Source: Nitrospira sp. CG24D | Lineage (GTDB): Bacteria > Nitrospirota > Nitrospiria > Nitrospirales > Nitrospiraceae | Direction: 5' to 3' | Assembly (NCBI GenBank): GCA_002869855.2 | Contig: NEWQ02000015.1 | Location: forward strand, 250,151 to 305,074 | DNA: 54,924 bases | Shown: positions 1 through 8,858 of the stretch, piece after piece | Position numbering within the stretch: position 1 is the stretch's first letter | How the letters are laid out: each line of letters starts with the position of its first letter | Notes under the pieces: model-generated | What the model was told of the DNA's origin: nothing | The model's database searches: none | The model's input: the letters and a program-made list of their open reading frames with translations, nothing else | Translations under genes and position numbers: made by a program

Positions 1-92
1 CCATGGGCACGAGTAAGAGGGCGGAGCAGAGCAGACACGTTCGACCCTCTTACCGTACAGGGCCAGGCTCGTAGGGAAAGCCTGACAGAGAA

Positions 93-434
93 CTACCGCC
101 GCTTCCGCTCGGACGCAGCTTCTGCAGCACGAATCCGCTGGGCCCGCGCCTTGGCGCGCTTGAGCAGCGTGAGCTTCCCGCGCGTGCGGTCCTGCTCAGT
201 CTGCAGCTTTTCGAGCTGTGACTTCAGGTGGGCCTTCTCTTGTTTATGTAAATCCGCGCATTCGGCTTTCGAGAGAAGTTTCCAATCGCCCGTATTGCCT
301 GCCCGCTTAATCCGAGCATCCAGCGATTCGCGAAGCTGGCGCGCCCGCATTGTCATGAGTGACTTCAGGGCCTGCTGGCGCCGCTGCACCTCTTCTTCTT
401 CAGCCATAATGCCACGAATGTCCGTTCCCAACAT
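93..434 (-). CDS. small basic coiled-coil protein, unknown function
   Basis: I do not recognise this 113-residue protein. It is highly charged, rich in Lys, Arg, Glu and Gln, and most of its length looks like a continuous alpha-helical coiled coil; the C-terminus is very basic. I start it at the ATG at 434 because an AAGGAGG ribosome-binding site lies just upstream on the minus strand; a longer frame reaches 491 but has no such signal. It is divergent from the XRE-type gene at 606. The base composition fits the window. A nucleic-acid-binding or structural role is possible but not shown. Confidence 0.6.
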   Translation of the reverse strand: MLGTDIRGIMAEEEEVQRRQQALKSLMTMRARQLRESLDARIKRAGNTGDWKLLSKAECADLHKQEKAHLKSQLEKLQTEQDRTRGKLTLLKRAKARAQRIRAAEAASERKRR

Positions 435-605
435 GTTCCCGCCCTCCTTCAAAGACCTAAGTTCGAACGGGCATATTGTACCTGAATTCACCTCTCACCT
501 GCCACCGGACAAAAATTGGCATAAGTCATTGATGTGCATGGACTTTGTCAAATTCATATCAGTGGGTCGCTTGCGGCAGAATCCGGACTTCTATATCATC
601 CGCAC

Positions 606-1067
606 ATGCCGATCGGTGTACTCATACAGGCCTGGAGACTCTCTCGAAGACAATCGATTGAAGCACTCTCAAAGACTGCCGGCATCTCGACTGCTCAGTT
701 AGAAGAAATTGAGACCGATCAGACCGATCCTTCCTCAGCGACCATTGAGTCACTCGCAACCGCCCTTCGCATTCCACCCTCATGGCTATTTGACACGCCC
801 AAATCGTTCGATTGCCTGTTCAATGAATCCGGCGACGACGAGCCGCCGCCGCCCGAACGCACGGACCCCGTCACCGAACGCATTCTGACCGGCTCACGCT
901 TGGATCGATCGCTGTATGTCATGTTGACCGCACTGATGCAGGCAGGCGATCCGAAACTGCTCCGCGCAGCGGAAATGAGCCTTCGCAGTCTCGTCAAACA
1001 ATCACGCCAAGCCTCTGTCCCCTGGCAACAGCGTCCCCCGGGTCACTTCGAACCGCCCAGCGACTAA
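606..1067 (+). CDS. XRE-family helix-turn-helix protein
   Basis: The protein is about 153 residues. An N-terminal Cro/C1-type helix-turn-helix domain spans roughly residues 5-62: it has the usual run of five helices, with a recognition segment around SKTAGISTAQLEEIE, and ends in the common IPPSWLF motif. A proline-rich linker (DDEPPPPERTDP) joins it to a helical C-terminal region of unknown role. I prefer the start at 606, which places the HTH at the N-terminus as usual; an upstream in-frame ATG at 534 would add a poorly conserved-looking stretch. It is probably a DNA-binding transcriptional regulator; its target is unknown, and it is divergent from the gene at 434. Confidence 0.75.
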   Translation: MPIGVLIQAWRLSRRQSIEALSKTAGISTAQLEEIETDQTDPSSATIESLATALRIPPSWLFDTPKSFDCLFNESGDDEPPPPERTDPVTERILTGSRLDRSLYVMLTALMQAGDPKLLRAAEMSLRSLVKQSRQASVPWQQRPPGHFEPPSD

Positions 1068-1231
1068 TTGCTGACATCGACTGATATCTCTACCCGGGTC
1101 AATAGCCCAGGCTGTTCAGAAAGGCCGTCCAGCAAGGCCGCAGCAAGCGAAGAGTCACAGCGCACTTCGTGCCGTACGTTGAGCCTCTGCGCGCCGCGAG
1201 AACGCCGCTGGCGGACTTTATCAACAGCCTA

Positions 1232-2425
1232 CTAGAAGATTTGCAGGATGAGGCATTTGAGATAGCGCGTCTCGGGCATGCTCGCCAGGATCGGATGATC
1301 GCCGCTCTGTCCGCGTTGCTCAATCAATCGGACTTCACGCTTGGCATCACGTGCCGCCAGGCGTATGGCATCCCAAAACTGCGTTTCGGAGATATGGTGC
1401 GAACAGGAACTCGTCACCAGAAAACCTTCCGGCTTGGTAAGCCTGATTCCAAGCAGATTGATGTCCTTATACCCCGTGAGCGCCTTCGGCACCGCCTGCT
1501 GGCTCCTGGCGAACGCCGGGGGATCGAGCATCACCATATCGTAGCGCTTCCCCGTCTTGATCAATGATCGAAGTTCGTCAAATGCATCGCCCGCGCGATA
1601 GCGACAGCGAGCCTCGACACGATTCCGACGCGCATGCTCCCGCGCAATTACCAGGGAGTCTTCGCTGACATCCAACCCCTCGACCGAAGTCGCCCCGGCC
1701 AATGCCGCATGAATCCCAAAGGCACCCGTATGGCAGAACGCCTCCAGCACTTCAGCGCCGTTCGCGTACCGCGCCGCCGCCAATCGATTCTCCCGTTGAT
1801 CGCAAAACCACCCGGTCTTCTGTCCGAACTCCATATCGACGCGAAAAACCGCCTGCCCCTCCGTAATCTCAACGGTCGTCGCTCCGCTCCCTTTCGCAAA
1901 TCCCCGCTCCAGCGGCAATCCCTCAAGCGTCCGGCTTTTTGGATCGTTTCTCAGATAAATCGTCTTAAGGCCAGTGACCTCCGCAAGCAGGTCGGCCAGC
2001 ATCGTTTTCCGACGATCCATCCCGAATGCCAGCGTCTGCATTACCAGCGCCTGATCGTATCGATCGACAATCAACCCGGGCAGGCGGTCTCCTTCACCAT
2101 GGATGAGCCGGTACGCTGTCGAATTCGTCACGATCCGCTGCCGCAGCCGCACCGCCTGCCGCATGCGCTCAAGCCAGAACGGCTCATCAATCGGAATGTC
2201 GTCAAAGGTCAGAAAACGAACCCGGATCTTGGACTCCGGATTGTAGAACCCCCGGCCGTAGAATCGCCCGGCCGGCGTGACGACATCGACCACGTCACCG
2301 GCAACCGGCTGGCCCTCGATCTTCGCCACATGGCCGGCATAGAGCCAGAGATGGCCGGGCCCTTCCCTCCCCATCTGATGAAGTAACGTCACGCGAGCGG
2401 TGGATGCATCAGTTTGTATTGTCAT
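1232..2425 (-). CDS. class I SAM-dependent rRNA methyltransferase, RlmI-like
   Basis: This 397-residue protein has the architecture of the RlmI (YccW) family: an N-terminal PUA-like domain (about residues 10-90), a linker domain, and a C-terminal Rossmann methyltransferase domain. Visible motifs are the SAM-binding VLEAFCHTGAFGIHAA loop, a downstream acidic GLDVSEDSL strand and the MLDPPAFARS catalytic motif, typical of m5C methylation of 23S rRNA. Members act on the large ribosomal subunit in the cytoplasm. Length and domain order match the family. The exact nucleotide modified cannot be read from sequence. It is monocistronic here and reads convergently toward the XRE-type gene. Confidence 0.88.
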   Translation of the reverse strand: MTIQTDASTARVTLLHQMGREGPGHLWLYAGHVAKIEGQPVAGDVVDVVTPAGRFYGRGFYNPESKIRVRFLTFDDIPIDEPFWLERMRQAVRLRQRIVTNSTAYRLIHGEGDRLPGLIVDRYDQALVMQTLAFGMDRRKTMLADLLAEVTGLKTIYLRNDPKSRTLEGLPLERGFAKGSGATTVEITEGQAVFRVDMEFGQKTGWFCDQRENRLAAARYANGAEVLEAFCHTGAFGIHAALAGATSVEGLDVSEDSLVIAREHARRNRVEARCRYRAGDAFDELRSLIKTGKRYDMVMLDPPAFARSQQAVPKALTGYKDINLLGIRLTKPEGFLVTSSCSHHISETQFWDAIRLAARDAKREVRLIEQRGQSGDHPILASMPETRYLKCLILQIF

Positions 2426-2572
2426 GCGTCACTTATCCAACCTGGCGCTATGAAAGGTCAAGGGGATTCCCCGCGCTGTCTCGCGCGCACCAAAGCATGA
2501 CTTGACGCTGCCCGGACAGTATGATGTGCTCATACGAATCACCGGCCTGTTGTCGTCCTCTGGAGCACGCAC

Positions 2573-4228
2573 ATGAACCATCCTGGAACCATCGGAACTG
2601 CCGTCCTTGACCGGCTCCACCGCCTGGGAGTCCGGCACATTTTCGGCATTCCCGGCGACTACGTCCTTTCGCTCTATCAATTGATCGAAGCGTCGCCCAT
2701 CAAGCATATCGGGACGACCAGGGAAGACTGCGCGGGCTTTGCAGCTGACGCCTACGCCCGCATCAACGGCATCGGGGCCGTTTGCGTCACTTATTGTGTC
2801 GGGGGGCTCAACACCGTCAACGCCATCGCCTGCGCCTACGCGGAACGATCTCCCGTCGTCCTGCTCACGGGATCACCGGGACTCTCCGAACGCACACGCA
2901 CTCCCTACATGCACCATATGGTGAGAGACTTCTCTACCCAGCGGGACGTGTTCGAACAGATGACCGTCGCCGCGGTCGCACTCGACGATCCCCTCACGGC
3001 CGAGCGAGAGATGGATCGCGCCTTTGCCGCTCTGCTGCGATATCGTCGCCCCATCTACATTGAAATCCCGCGGGACATGGTCCATAGCCCACTAAGGAGC
3101 AGCGGCAAACCGATCTGCGTCGAAGCTGAGCTCAGCGACCCGGCTGCACTGGCTGAAGCCATCGCCGAAGTCCGCACGATGCTGTCAGCCGCACAACGCC
3201 CGGCGATATTGGTCGGAGCAGAAGTCGGACGATTCGGCCTGCACGACGACCTCGCCAGGCTGGTCGAACGGCTGAACATTCCCATTGCCTCCACCCTGCT
3301 GGGAAAATCCGTGATTCGGGAAGACCATCCGTTGTATGTGGGCGTGTACGGAGGACTGATCGGGAGGGATGAGGTGCAACGATTCATCAACGAATCCGAT
3401 TGTCTCCTGATTCTCGGATCGATTCTCTCCGATGTTGAAGACATGGATGCCCGCTCCCCGCTCATGACGGAAGGCCGTACGATCCACGCCACCGCCGACC
3501 GTGTGGCCATCAAGCATCATCGGTATGAAACCATCCTGTTTCAGGATTTTGTGCGCGGGCTCGGCGAATCTCCGCTTCCCAGCTTCGCCTCACGCACGCT
3601 GCCGGTCCCGTCGATCCCCGTCAGCCCACCGTTGGACCCCAAGGGGCCGATCACGCTTCGCGGATTATTCAGCCATCTGGACACAGTCCTAAACGAACAG
3701 ACCCTGGTGATTGCCGACGTAGGAGAATCCTTGTTTGCCGCCGCCGACCTGCACGTCCATCGCCGGTTTGAATTCCTCTCTCCGGCCTACTACACCTCGA
3801 TGGGGTTTGCGATCCCTGCCGCGCTCGGGGCCTCCTGCGCCGACCCCACCCTCCGCCCGATCGTGCTCGTCGGAGACGGAGCGTTCCAGATGACAGGAAC
3901 GGAACTGTCCAGCTGCGTGCGCTACAAACAAGCTCCCATCGTCATCATCCTCAACAACCACGGATATTCCACCGAACGAGAAATCCTCGAAGGCCCGTTC
4001 AACGATATTCACGAATGGCAGTACGAACGCATCTGCGATCTCGTGGGCGGAGGCGTGGGCTCCCGCGTCACAACCCAACAGGACTTCGAACAGCGCGTCG
4101 CTGCCGCGCTGGCCGACCCCACACAGGTGCACGTCCTCAATGTGCTGTTGAATCCAGCCGATCGCTCCCCCGGCATGGTCCGCCTGGCGCGCCGTTTGGG
4201 CAAGAAACTTTCAACGGATAAGCCATAG
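2573..4228 (+). CDS. ThDP-dependent 2-oxoacid decarboxylase (pyruvate/indolepyruvate decarboxylase family)
   Basis: This 551-residue enzyme has the three domains of the pyruvate decarboxylase group. Glu51 sits where ThDP is activated, and an adjacent pair His115-His116 (PYMHH) matches the catalytic His-His diad of PDC and indolepyruvate decarboxylase, which distinguishes it from acetolactate synthase. The ThDP/Mg motif begins at GDGAFQM and ends about 28 residues later at NNHGYS. The start is supported by a GGAG 8 bases upstream. It would decarboxylate a 2-oxoacid to an aldehyde in the cytoplasm; the substrate is not evident. It stands alone, with no dehydrogenase or aminotransferase next to it. 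Confidence 0.82.
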   Translation: MNHPGTIGTAVLDRLHRLGVRHIFGIPGDYVLSLYQLIEASPIKHIGTTREDCAGFAADAYARINGIGAVCVTYCVGGLNTVNAIACAYAERSPVVLLTGSPGLSERTRTPYMHHMVRDFSTQRDVFEQMTVAAVALDDPLTAEREMDRAFAALLRYRRPIYIEIPRDMVHSPLRSSGKPICVEAELSDPAALAEAIAEVRTMLSAAQRPAILVGAEVGRFGLHDDLARLVERLNIPIASTLLGKSVIREDHPLYVGVYGGLIGRDEVQRFINESDCLLILGSILSDVEDMDARSPLMTEGRTIHATADRVAIKHHRYETILFQDFVRGLGESPLPSFASRTLPVPSIPVSPPLDPKGPITLRGLFSHLDTVLNEQTLVIADVGESLFAAADLHVHRRFEFLSPAYYTSMGFAIPAALGASCADPTLRPIVLVGDGAFQMTGTELSSCVRYKQAPIVIILNNHGYSTEREILEGPFNDIHEWQYERICDLVGGGVGSRVTTQQDFEQRVAAALADPTQVHVLNVLLNPADRSPGMVRLARRLGKKLSTDKP

Positions 4229-4386
4229 GATCCCGCTCGACACGTTACACACATTCCGGCTCATCACCGCTCTTTCATGCATCAGACCGCGCGGCACCCA
4301 CGGAAATCCGCGAGCGTTCAGGCCCGGCCCTATTCCTGACTTGAACAGCCCGGCCATGGGGAGGATAATTCACCGCACTGACTTCC

Positions 4387-5508
4387 ATGAAACAGACAAC
4401 TCCACAATGGGTCGTTTCCTCGGGCGTGGCGGCGCTGACGGTCGGGCTCTTGGTGATCGACCTCCATACACCGCTGGGCGTGGCCAATCACATCCTGTAT
4501 CTCGCCCCTGTGCTCCTGTCACTCCTTTCATCGCAGCGACGGTATCCGTTCATCATCGCCGGCACCGTCACAGTCTTGATTGTCGTCGCAGGACTTATGA
4601 GCGAGAACCCGCATGACGTTCCGCTGTGGGTGCCCATTTCCAATCGAGCGTTCAGCATCTGGGCCATGTGGGTACCCGTCTGGTATTTCCGTCAACGCCA
4701 CGACCACGAGTTGCGCCTCCAGCGGATGAATACGGAACTTGAAAAGCGCGTGCGGGATCGCACCCAGCAACTCGCCCTGGTGAACGAGGCGCTGGTCGTC
4801 GAGATCTCGGAGCGCATGCGCACGGAGCACTCCCTTGAATTCAGCCGCCTAGAATTGAAACGACTGGCGTCACAACTGATTCGAGTCCATGAAGATGAGC
4901 GGCGAAGAATTTCCCGCGATCTCCACGATGATATCAACCAGCGACTCGCCCTCCTGTCCATCGAGCTGGAAGGGATTCAGCGGCAGTTGCCTGCGCTCAC
5001 GCCGCCCCTTGCCCACGCCATCCGGTCAATTTCTGACCGCGTGGCCGAGCTCTCCGAAGACGTGCGCCACCTCGCCTATCACTACCACCCCTCGATCCTC
5101 GATGACCTCGGACTCCCCATCGCCCTGCAGCGGTTGGTGGAGGATGTCGGCTCTCGCAACCATCTTGAAACCCGCATCACCTGCCACGACATGCCGACGA
5201 CGGTCTCACAGGACGTCGCGACTTGCCTGTATCGCATCGCACAGGAAAGCCTGAACAATGTCGTCCGCCATGCGAAAGCCTCGCGGATCGAAGTCACGTT
5301 GGTTCAGTCCAGCATAGGACTGACCTTCACGATCACCGATAATGGTGTAGGGTTTCTCACGGATCTTCCTCGAGTTGAATCCGGAGGCCTCGGTCTATTG
5401 AGTATGAAAGAGCGCGTGGCCCTGGTCGGAGGGACCTTGCTGATTGAATCAGCCATCGACACCGGCACAAGGCTCCAAGCCAGTATTCCCTTGATGGAGG
5501 AACCGTGA
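4387..5508 (+). CDS. membrane sensor histidine kinase, NarL-partner (HisKA_3) type
   Basis: This is a 373-residue kinase. The first about 100 residues hold three or four hydrophobic segments with a short periplasmic stretch, then a charged coiled coil (about 105-165). The phosphoacceptor is His180 in the HEDERRRISRDLHDD motif of HisKA_3 kinases, followed by a HATPase_c domain with N-box (ESLNNVVRHAKAS), DNGVG and GLGLLSMKERV. There is no extra input domain, so the signal is probably sensed in or near the membrane. Its stop codon overlaps the start of the response regulator gene, so the two form a co-translated two-component pair. Confidence 0.88.
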   Translation: MKQTTPQWVVSSGVAALTVGLLVIDLHTPLGVANHILYLAPVLLSLLSSQRRYPFIIAGTVTVLIVVAGLMSENPHDVPLWVPISNRAFSIWAMWVPVWYFRQRHDHELRLQRMNTELEKRVRDRTQQLALVNEALVVEISERMRTEHSLEFSRLELKRLASQLIRVHEDERRRISRDLHDDINQRLALLSIELEGIQRQLPALTPPLAHAIRSISDRVAELSEDVRHLAYHYHPSILDDLGLPIALQRLVEDVGSRNHLETRITCHDMPTTVSQDVATCLYRIAQESLNNVVRHAKASRIEVTLVQSSIGLTFTITDNGVGFLTDLPRVESGGLGLLSMKERVALVGGTLLIESAIDTGTRLQASIPLMEEP

Positions 5509-6149
5509 TAAAACCCCGAGTGCTTCTTGCCGACGACCATACCTTGGTTCTGGACGGCTACCGCAAATTACTGGAAGGATCCTGCGACATCGTCGGCGCC
5601 GCTGAAGACGGGCGCACCCTGCTGAAAATGGCGCACCAATTCCAGCCCGATATTGTGACCCTCGATATCTCCATGCCCCATCTGAATGGGATCGACGCCG
5701 CCCGCAAGCTTCACAAAGATTTGCCGGACACTAGAATCATCTTCGTCACGATGCACGCCGACCAGGCCTACGTGACCGAAGCCTTCAAAGCAGGCGCCAA
5801 AGGTTACCTGCTCAAACGGTCGGCCGGATCGGAACTCGTCCAGGCGATTCAGGCAGTCATGAGCGGGCACAGCTACATTACACCGCTCATCGCGAAAGGA
5901 TTGGTGCAGTCTGCCGTAACCGGTCGAACGCCGTCCATGAAACGTGGCGCTGCGCTGACACCACGCCAGCGGGAAGTCTTGCAATTGGTCGCCGAAGGCA
6001 ACACCGTCAAAGGAATCGCGGCAGCATTGAATATCTCTCCCAAGACCGTTGAGTTCCACAAAACCCAGTTGATGGATCAGCTGGACATCCACACCACGGC
6101 CGAATTGACTCGCTATGCACTGACCCACGGGCTCATCTCCTCACAATAG
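5505..6149 (+). CDS. NarL/FixJ-type response regulator
   Basis: This 214-residue protein has a receiver domain (about 1-120) with acidic pocket Asp10/Asp11, phosphoacceptor Asp54 and conserved Lys104, followed by a LuxR-type helix-turn-helix (about 147-207, LTPRQREVLQLVAEG). It begins at a GTG whose bases overlap the kinase stop codon (GTGA), with a GGAGG a few bases upstream. It is the transcription-factor half of the two-component system. A nearby inverted repeat at 6201-6220 lies between it and the next receiver gene and could be one of its targets, but that is only positional inference. Confidence 0.9.
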   Translation: MIKPRVLLADDHTLVLDGYRKLLEGSCDIVGAAEDGRTLLKMAHQFQPDIVTLDISMPHLNGIDAARKLHKDLPDTRIIFVTMHADQAYVTEAFKAGAKGYLLKRSAGSELVQAIQAVMSGHSYITPLIAKGLVQSAVTGRTPSMKRGAALTPRQREVLQLVAEGNTVKGIAAALNISPKTVEFHKTQLMDQLDIHTTAELTRYALTHGLISSQ

Positions 6150-6200
6150 CGTTCGTTCTACTCCAAAATCAGGGGCTTTCGATTGGCCAACCCAGGGGTT

Positions 6201-6220
6201 TCCCCAGCTCCACCTGGGGA
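6201..6220. promoter_or_regulatory. 7-bp inverted repeat between two response-regulator genes
   Basis: TCCCCAG and CTGGGGA form a perfect inverted repeat with a 6-base spacer in the gap between the NarL-type regulator and the next receiver gene. A further CCCAGGGG lies directly upstream. It could be a dimer-binding operator or a short hairpin; there is no T-run, so it is not a typical terminator. Confidence 0.3.
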
Positions 6221-6323
6221 CCTGTCTAGTACCCCATCGGCTCTTCCAAGCATAGACTCCCACACACGGGGCGCGGTGTGCGGGTAGGTGCGCTCCGTAC
6301 CATCATCTCCATGGAGGTGTCCC

Positions 6324-6770
6324 ATGAAACGGACTCGCATCTTGCTGGCGGACGATCATCCGCAAATCCGTGAACTCCTCCGCGTCATCCTGGAACCGGA
6401 GTTTAGCGTCGTCGGCGCAGCGGAGGATGGCGAAACACTCCTGCAATACGCCCAGAGCCTGCAACCGGATGTGATCATCTCCGATATCAACATGCCGAAA
6501 GTCGACGGTCTCCAAGCCGCCCGGCTCCTGAAAGATATCGCCCCCCACACACGGGTCATCTTTCTGACCGCCCACGCCGAACCTTCTTACGTGGCCGCCG
6601 CCGTTGCAGCGGGAGCAGTCGGCTATCTCATCAAAGGCACAACCACGGATTTAGTCGGCTCGTTGCGTTCCATGATCGGCAGCCTTCCCGCGCAGGAATT
6701 CGCACCGCACATTCCGCCGGCGCAGGGGCGACAATCGACCTCGCATGCGGAAGGAAGACCGGGCCGGTAG
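6324..6770 (+). CDS. stand-alone receiver-domain protein
   Basis: This 148-residue protein carries a complete CheY-like receiver: Asp10/Asp11, phosphoacceptor Asp54 (IISDINMP), the Thr in LTAHAE and Lys in YLIKG. After about residue 122 it has only a short, low-complexity tail and no DNA-binding domain. The ATG at 6324 follows a GGAGGT; a longer frame from 6288 lacks this. The receiver closely resembles that of the NarL-type regulator upstream (both share GAAEDG and an identical Asp54 position), suggesting duplication with loss of the output domain. It may act through protein contacts or as a phosphate sink. Confidence 0.82.
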   Translation: MKRTRILLADDHPQIRELLRVILEPEFSVVGAAEDGETLLQYAQSLQPDVIISDINMPKVDGLQAARLLKDIAPHTRVIFLTAHAEPSYVAAAVAAGAVGYLIKGTTTDLVGSLRSMIGSLPAQEFAPHIPPAQGRQSTSHAEGRPGR

Positions 6771-6820
6771 ACAGGATCAGGCGCACGAAGCGCTTAGCGG
6801 ATCACTTGAGAGGGAGCCCA

Positions 6821-7105
6821 ATGGCTACGCGAATGACGCTCTGCGAATTTTGTCGACGTCTCGCTTGCGAGCGAACCGAGGCCGATCCGGCCAGCGGAGA
6901 GCAGGAGACAGGGCTATTGAAAGCCACTCCGCTCCTTCCGGATGACGTCAAGATCGAAGAAACCTATTGTAGTGACTGTGAGCGATTCTACCAACAGCTC
7001 GTCACATTCGGACGTGGAGAATCATCCGCTGCCGACAAGCAGGTGCCGAAAGCTCAGACTCATGAGATTACTCAACCCGCGATCACGGTGGGAACTTCAG
7101 CGTAA
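6821..7105 (+). CDS. small Cys-pair protein, unknown function
   Basis: This 94-residue protein is not recognised. It has an N-terminal CEFC pair and a second CSDC pair around residue 53, spacing that could coordinate one metal ion, with acidic sequence between them. The ATG at 6821 follows GGGAG. It lies between two receiver genes and just upstream of another Cys-pair protein at 7119, reading in the same direction, so the group is probably cotranscribed. The tail after about residue 70 looks disordered. Confidence 0.5.
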   Translation: MATRMTLCEFCRRLACERTEADPASGEQETGLLKATPLLPDDVKIEETYCSDCERFYQQLVTFGRGESSAADKQVPKAQTHEITQPAITVGTSA

Positions 7106-7118
7106 GGCACGGATCTGC

Positions 7119-7427
7119 ATGGCCATCACGACACAGAAAAACGGATCCGCGGTGGAGACGCACCGTGGCAAGAAATGTGCGCGCTGCCAGGGACCAACTG
7201 TCCATGAAGTGTTTGTTGATTGGATCTCCGGAGGAGGCCATCTGTCCTTTCCGGGACGGCGATGCCTGCTATGCGGCGACATTACGGATTCGCTCATCTT
7301 GTCCCATCGTGTCACCCACCCCCAGCCAGGTAGCCGCAACACAAGACACCCGCGGGGACACTCCTTCACAGCGGAGTCGATCGGGACAAGACGTCAGAGT
7401 CACCCGAATAGAGAATACCCGCAATGA
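7119..7427 (+). CDS. small zinc-ribbon-like protein, unknown function
   Basis: This 102-residue protein has two CxxC knuckles, CARC and CLLC, about 28 residues apart and joined by a segment of beta-like character (VHEVFVDWISGGGHLSF), consistent with a zinc ribbon. The C-terminal 40 residues are polar and probably disordered. The stop codon overlaps the ATG of the following receiver gene (ATGA), so they are translationally coupled. The ribosome-binding site is weak. Function is unknown; a role in the surrounding signalling block is inferred from position only. Confidence 0.5.
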   Translation: MAITTQKNGSAVETHRGKKCARCQGPTVHEVFVDWISGGGHLSFPGRRCLLCGDITDSLILSHRVTHPQPGSRNTRHPRGHSFTAESIGTRRQSHPNREYPQ

Positions 7428-7885
7428 GAACGGCAACCTTACTCCAACACGACCTGATGACAGAGCGGGATCCCAGCACGATGGCAGATTCAATGAGCCG
7501 GCGACGAATCCTGGTCGTCGATCACGATGACGAGATCCGCCTGTCGGCCTGCAGTCAGTTGACGCAGTGGGGATTCGAGGCCATCGGGGAAGCCAATGGT
7601 GTGTCCGGACTCGCACGCCTCGCACACACAACACCAACCTCAGCATTCGCGGGCATGCTGCTCGAAATGGATATGCCGGTCCTCGGCGGCATGGCCGTCC
7701 TCCAGGAAATGAAGGACCGCCATCCAACCGTCCCGGTCATTGTCATGGCTCACATCCCCCATATCGACAAACTCCGGAATGCGGTCAGGATGTGGGCGCA
7801 AGAATACATCGTGAAACCCTTTGACCCGGAGCTCTTGAAACTGAAGTGCGCCGCGGTGTTCTCCGGACGTCCGCACCGAACCTGA
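7424..7885 (+). CDS. degenerate receiver-domain protein with Glu at the phosphorylation site
   Basis: This 153-residue protein has a receiver fold: acidic cluster in VVDHDDE (residues 31-37), a conserved VKPFD lysine motif and the usual length. The residue equivalent to the phosphoacceptor Asp is Glu81 (LLEMDMP), and the Ser/Thr normally found at the end of beta-4 is Ala (VIVMAHIP). Such a receiver should not be switched by phosphorylation, and Glu can mimic the phosphorylated state. There is no output domain. The first about 25 residues precede the fold and the true start may be one of the internal ATGs, although the 7424 ATG overlaps the upstream stop. Confidence 0.72.
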   Translation: MRTATLLQHDLMTERDPSTMADSMSRRRILVVDHDDEIRLSACSQLTQWGFEAIGEANGVSGLARLAHTTPTSAFAGMLLEMDMPVLGGMAVLQEMKDRHPTVPVIVMAHIPHIDKLRNAVRMWAQEYIVKPFDPELLKLKCAAVFSGRPHRT

Positions 7886-8243
7886 CATGAATTGCCGACC
7901 ATCTCCAGCACAGTCAGATCAATGGGTGACCGAAAACCAACGGCCAATCACGTGGCATCGACTCATAGCGGTGCCTCCTGAACGGGATTCGTCGAACGTA
8001 ATCGGACACCCTTGGTCTGGCTCTGGACGTGTCGTGATGCCGCGCATTAACCCTACAGGACCGGTCGCCGTGTTTCTCGACCCAGATCCCCCTGAGTAGA
8101 CCGCCGCCAAGAGAACAGACACCGGCGGGGCCGACAGAAGAATCATCCAAGCCAATCCATGAACTGTTCACGAAACGCCCACATCCCCTAAGGGGGAACA
8201 AGCCGATTACCATGATGTCGGGGGCAGGTAAGAATAGGTAGGA
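7886..8243. other. intergenic stretch without a convincing gene
   Basis: About 358 bases separate two receiver genes. Open frames in both directions here lack recognisable protein character or ribosome-binding sites. A CCCCTAAGGGGG element at about 8186-8197 is a short palindrome-like hairpin, about 50 bases before the next start codon. I see nothing else that can be supported. Confidence 0.4.
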
Positions 8244-8858
8244 ATGACCGATCGAACTGATGCGCCGAATACCCATACGATCCTCGTCATCGACGACGAT
8301 CCCGATATCCGCAGGCTCCTCCGACTCGCACTCCAAGAAGCTGGGTATGATGTTCGAGAAGCCCAAGATGGAAATGACGGATTGGCAATCGCCAAACAAG
8401 AACCGTGCTCTCTGGTCATTGTGGATCTGTTCATGCCCGGCAAAGAAGGGCTGGAAACCATTCTGGCCTTACGGCGCGAAATGCCGCTGATCAAACTGAT
8501 CGCCATGAGCGGGGGAAGCGGCCATACTGATATGTTGCCTGCGGCTAGATCGTTTGGTGCCGACCAGACAATCCATAAGCCCTACGAACTCGACAGGTTA
8601 CTAACGTCGCGCCGCACTGCTCCAGAAACAGTGAGTTCCGATTCGATGAATGGAGCTGCCGGCGTTTACCCAGCAAAGAAAGGAACGAGATGTTCATACG
8701 GACACTGCCGGCCGCCGGCACTCATCACGCAACCCGATTGGCGGGGTTACTCATCGGGGCTGTGCTTCTGGCCTCCTGTGCGGCGGCATCGCCCGAAACG
8801 ACTCCGTTGCAGACCCACTACATCCGCATTCAGGACATCGTCAGCCCGCAACTCTTGA
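8244..8858 (+). CDS. receiver-domain protein, 3' end apparently frameshifted
   Basis: Residues 1-120 form a normal CheY-like receiver: IDDDPD acidic pocket, phosphoacceptor Asp61 (VIVDLFMP), Lys112 (IHKPYELD). After about position 8603 the frame runs on for more than 80 residues without recognisable character and overlaps the next gene by 169 bases. Shifting the frame by one base at 8604 instead gives RRAALLQKQ and a stop at 8632-8634, a typical receiver C-terminus that also leaves a normal gap before the next ribosome-binding site. I infer a one-base insertion or a sequencing error; the native protein would be about 129 residues. Confidence 0.72.
   Translation: MTDRTDAPNTHTILVIDDDPDIRRLLRLALQEAGYDVREAQDGNDGLAIAKQEPCSLVIVDLFMPGKEGLETILALRREMPLIKLIAMSGGSGHTDMLPAARSFGADQTIHKPYELDRLLTSRRTAPETVSSDSMNGAAGVYPAKKGTRCSYGHCRPPALITQPDWRGYSSGLCFWPPVRRHRPKRLRCRPTTSAFRTSSARNS

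Noticed and set aside
1634..2386. Long plus-strand frame opposite the RlmI-like methyltransferase gene
   Set aside because: It is an antisense shadow: the minus-strand product has full family motifs, and the plus product has none.
2573..4228. The ThDP enzyme as phosphonopyruvate decarboxylase for the PEP mutase fusion
   Set aside because: The His-His diad and overall layout are those of pyruvate/indolepyruvate decarboxylases, and it is over 40 kb away from the PEP mutase gene.
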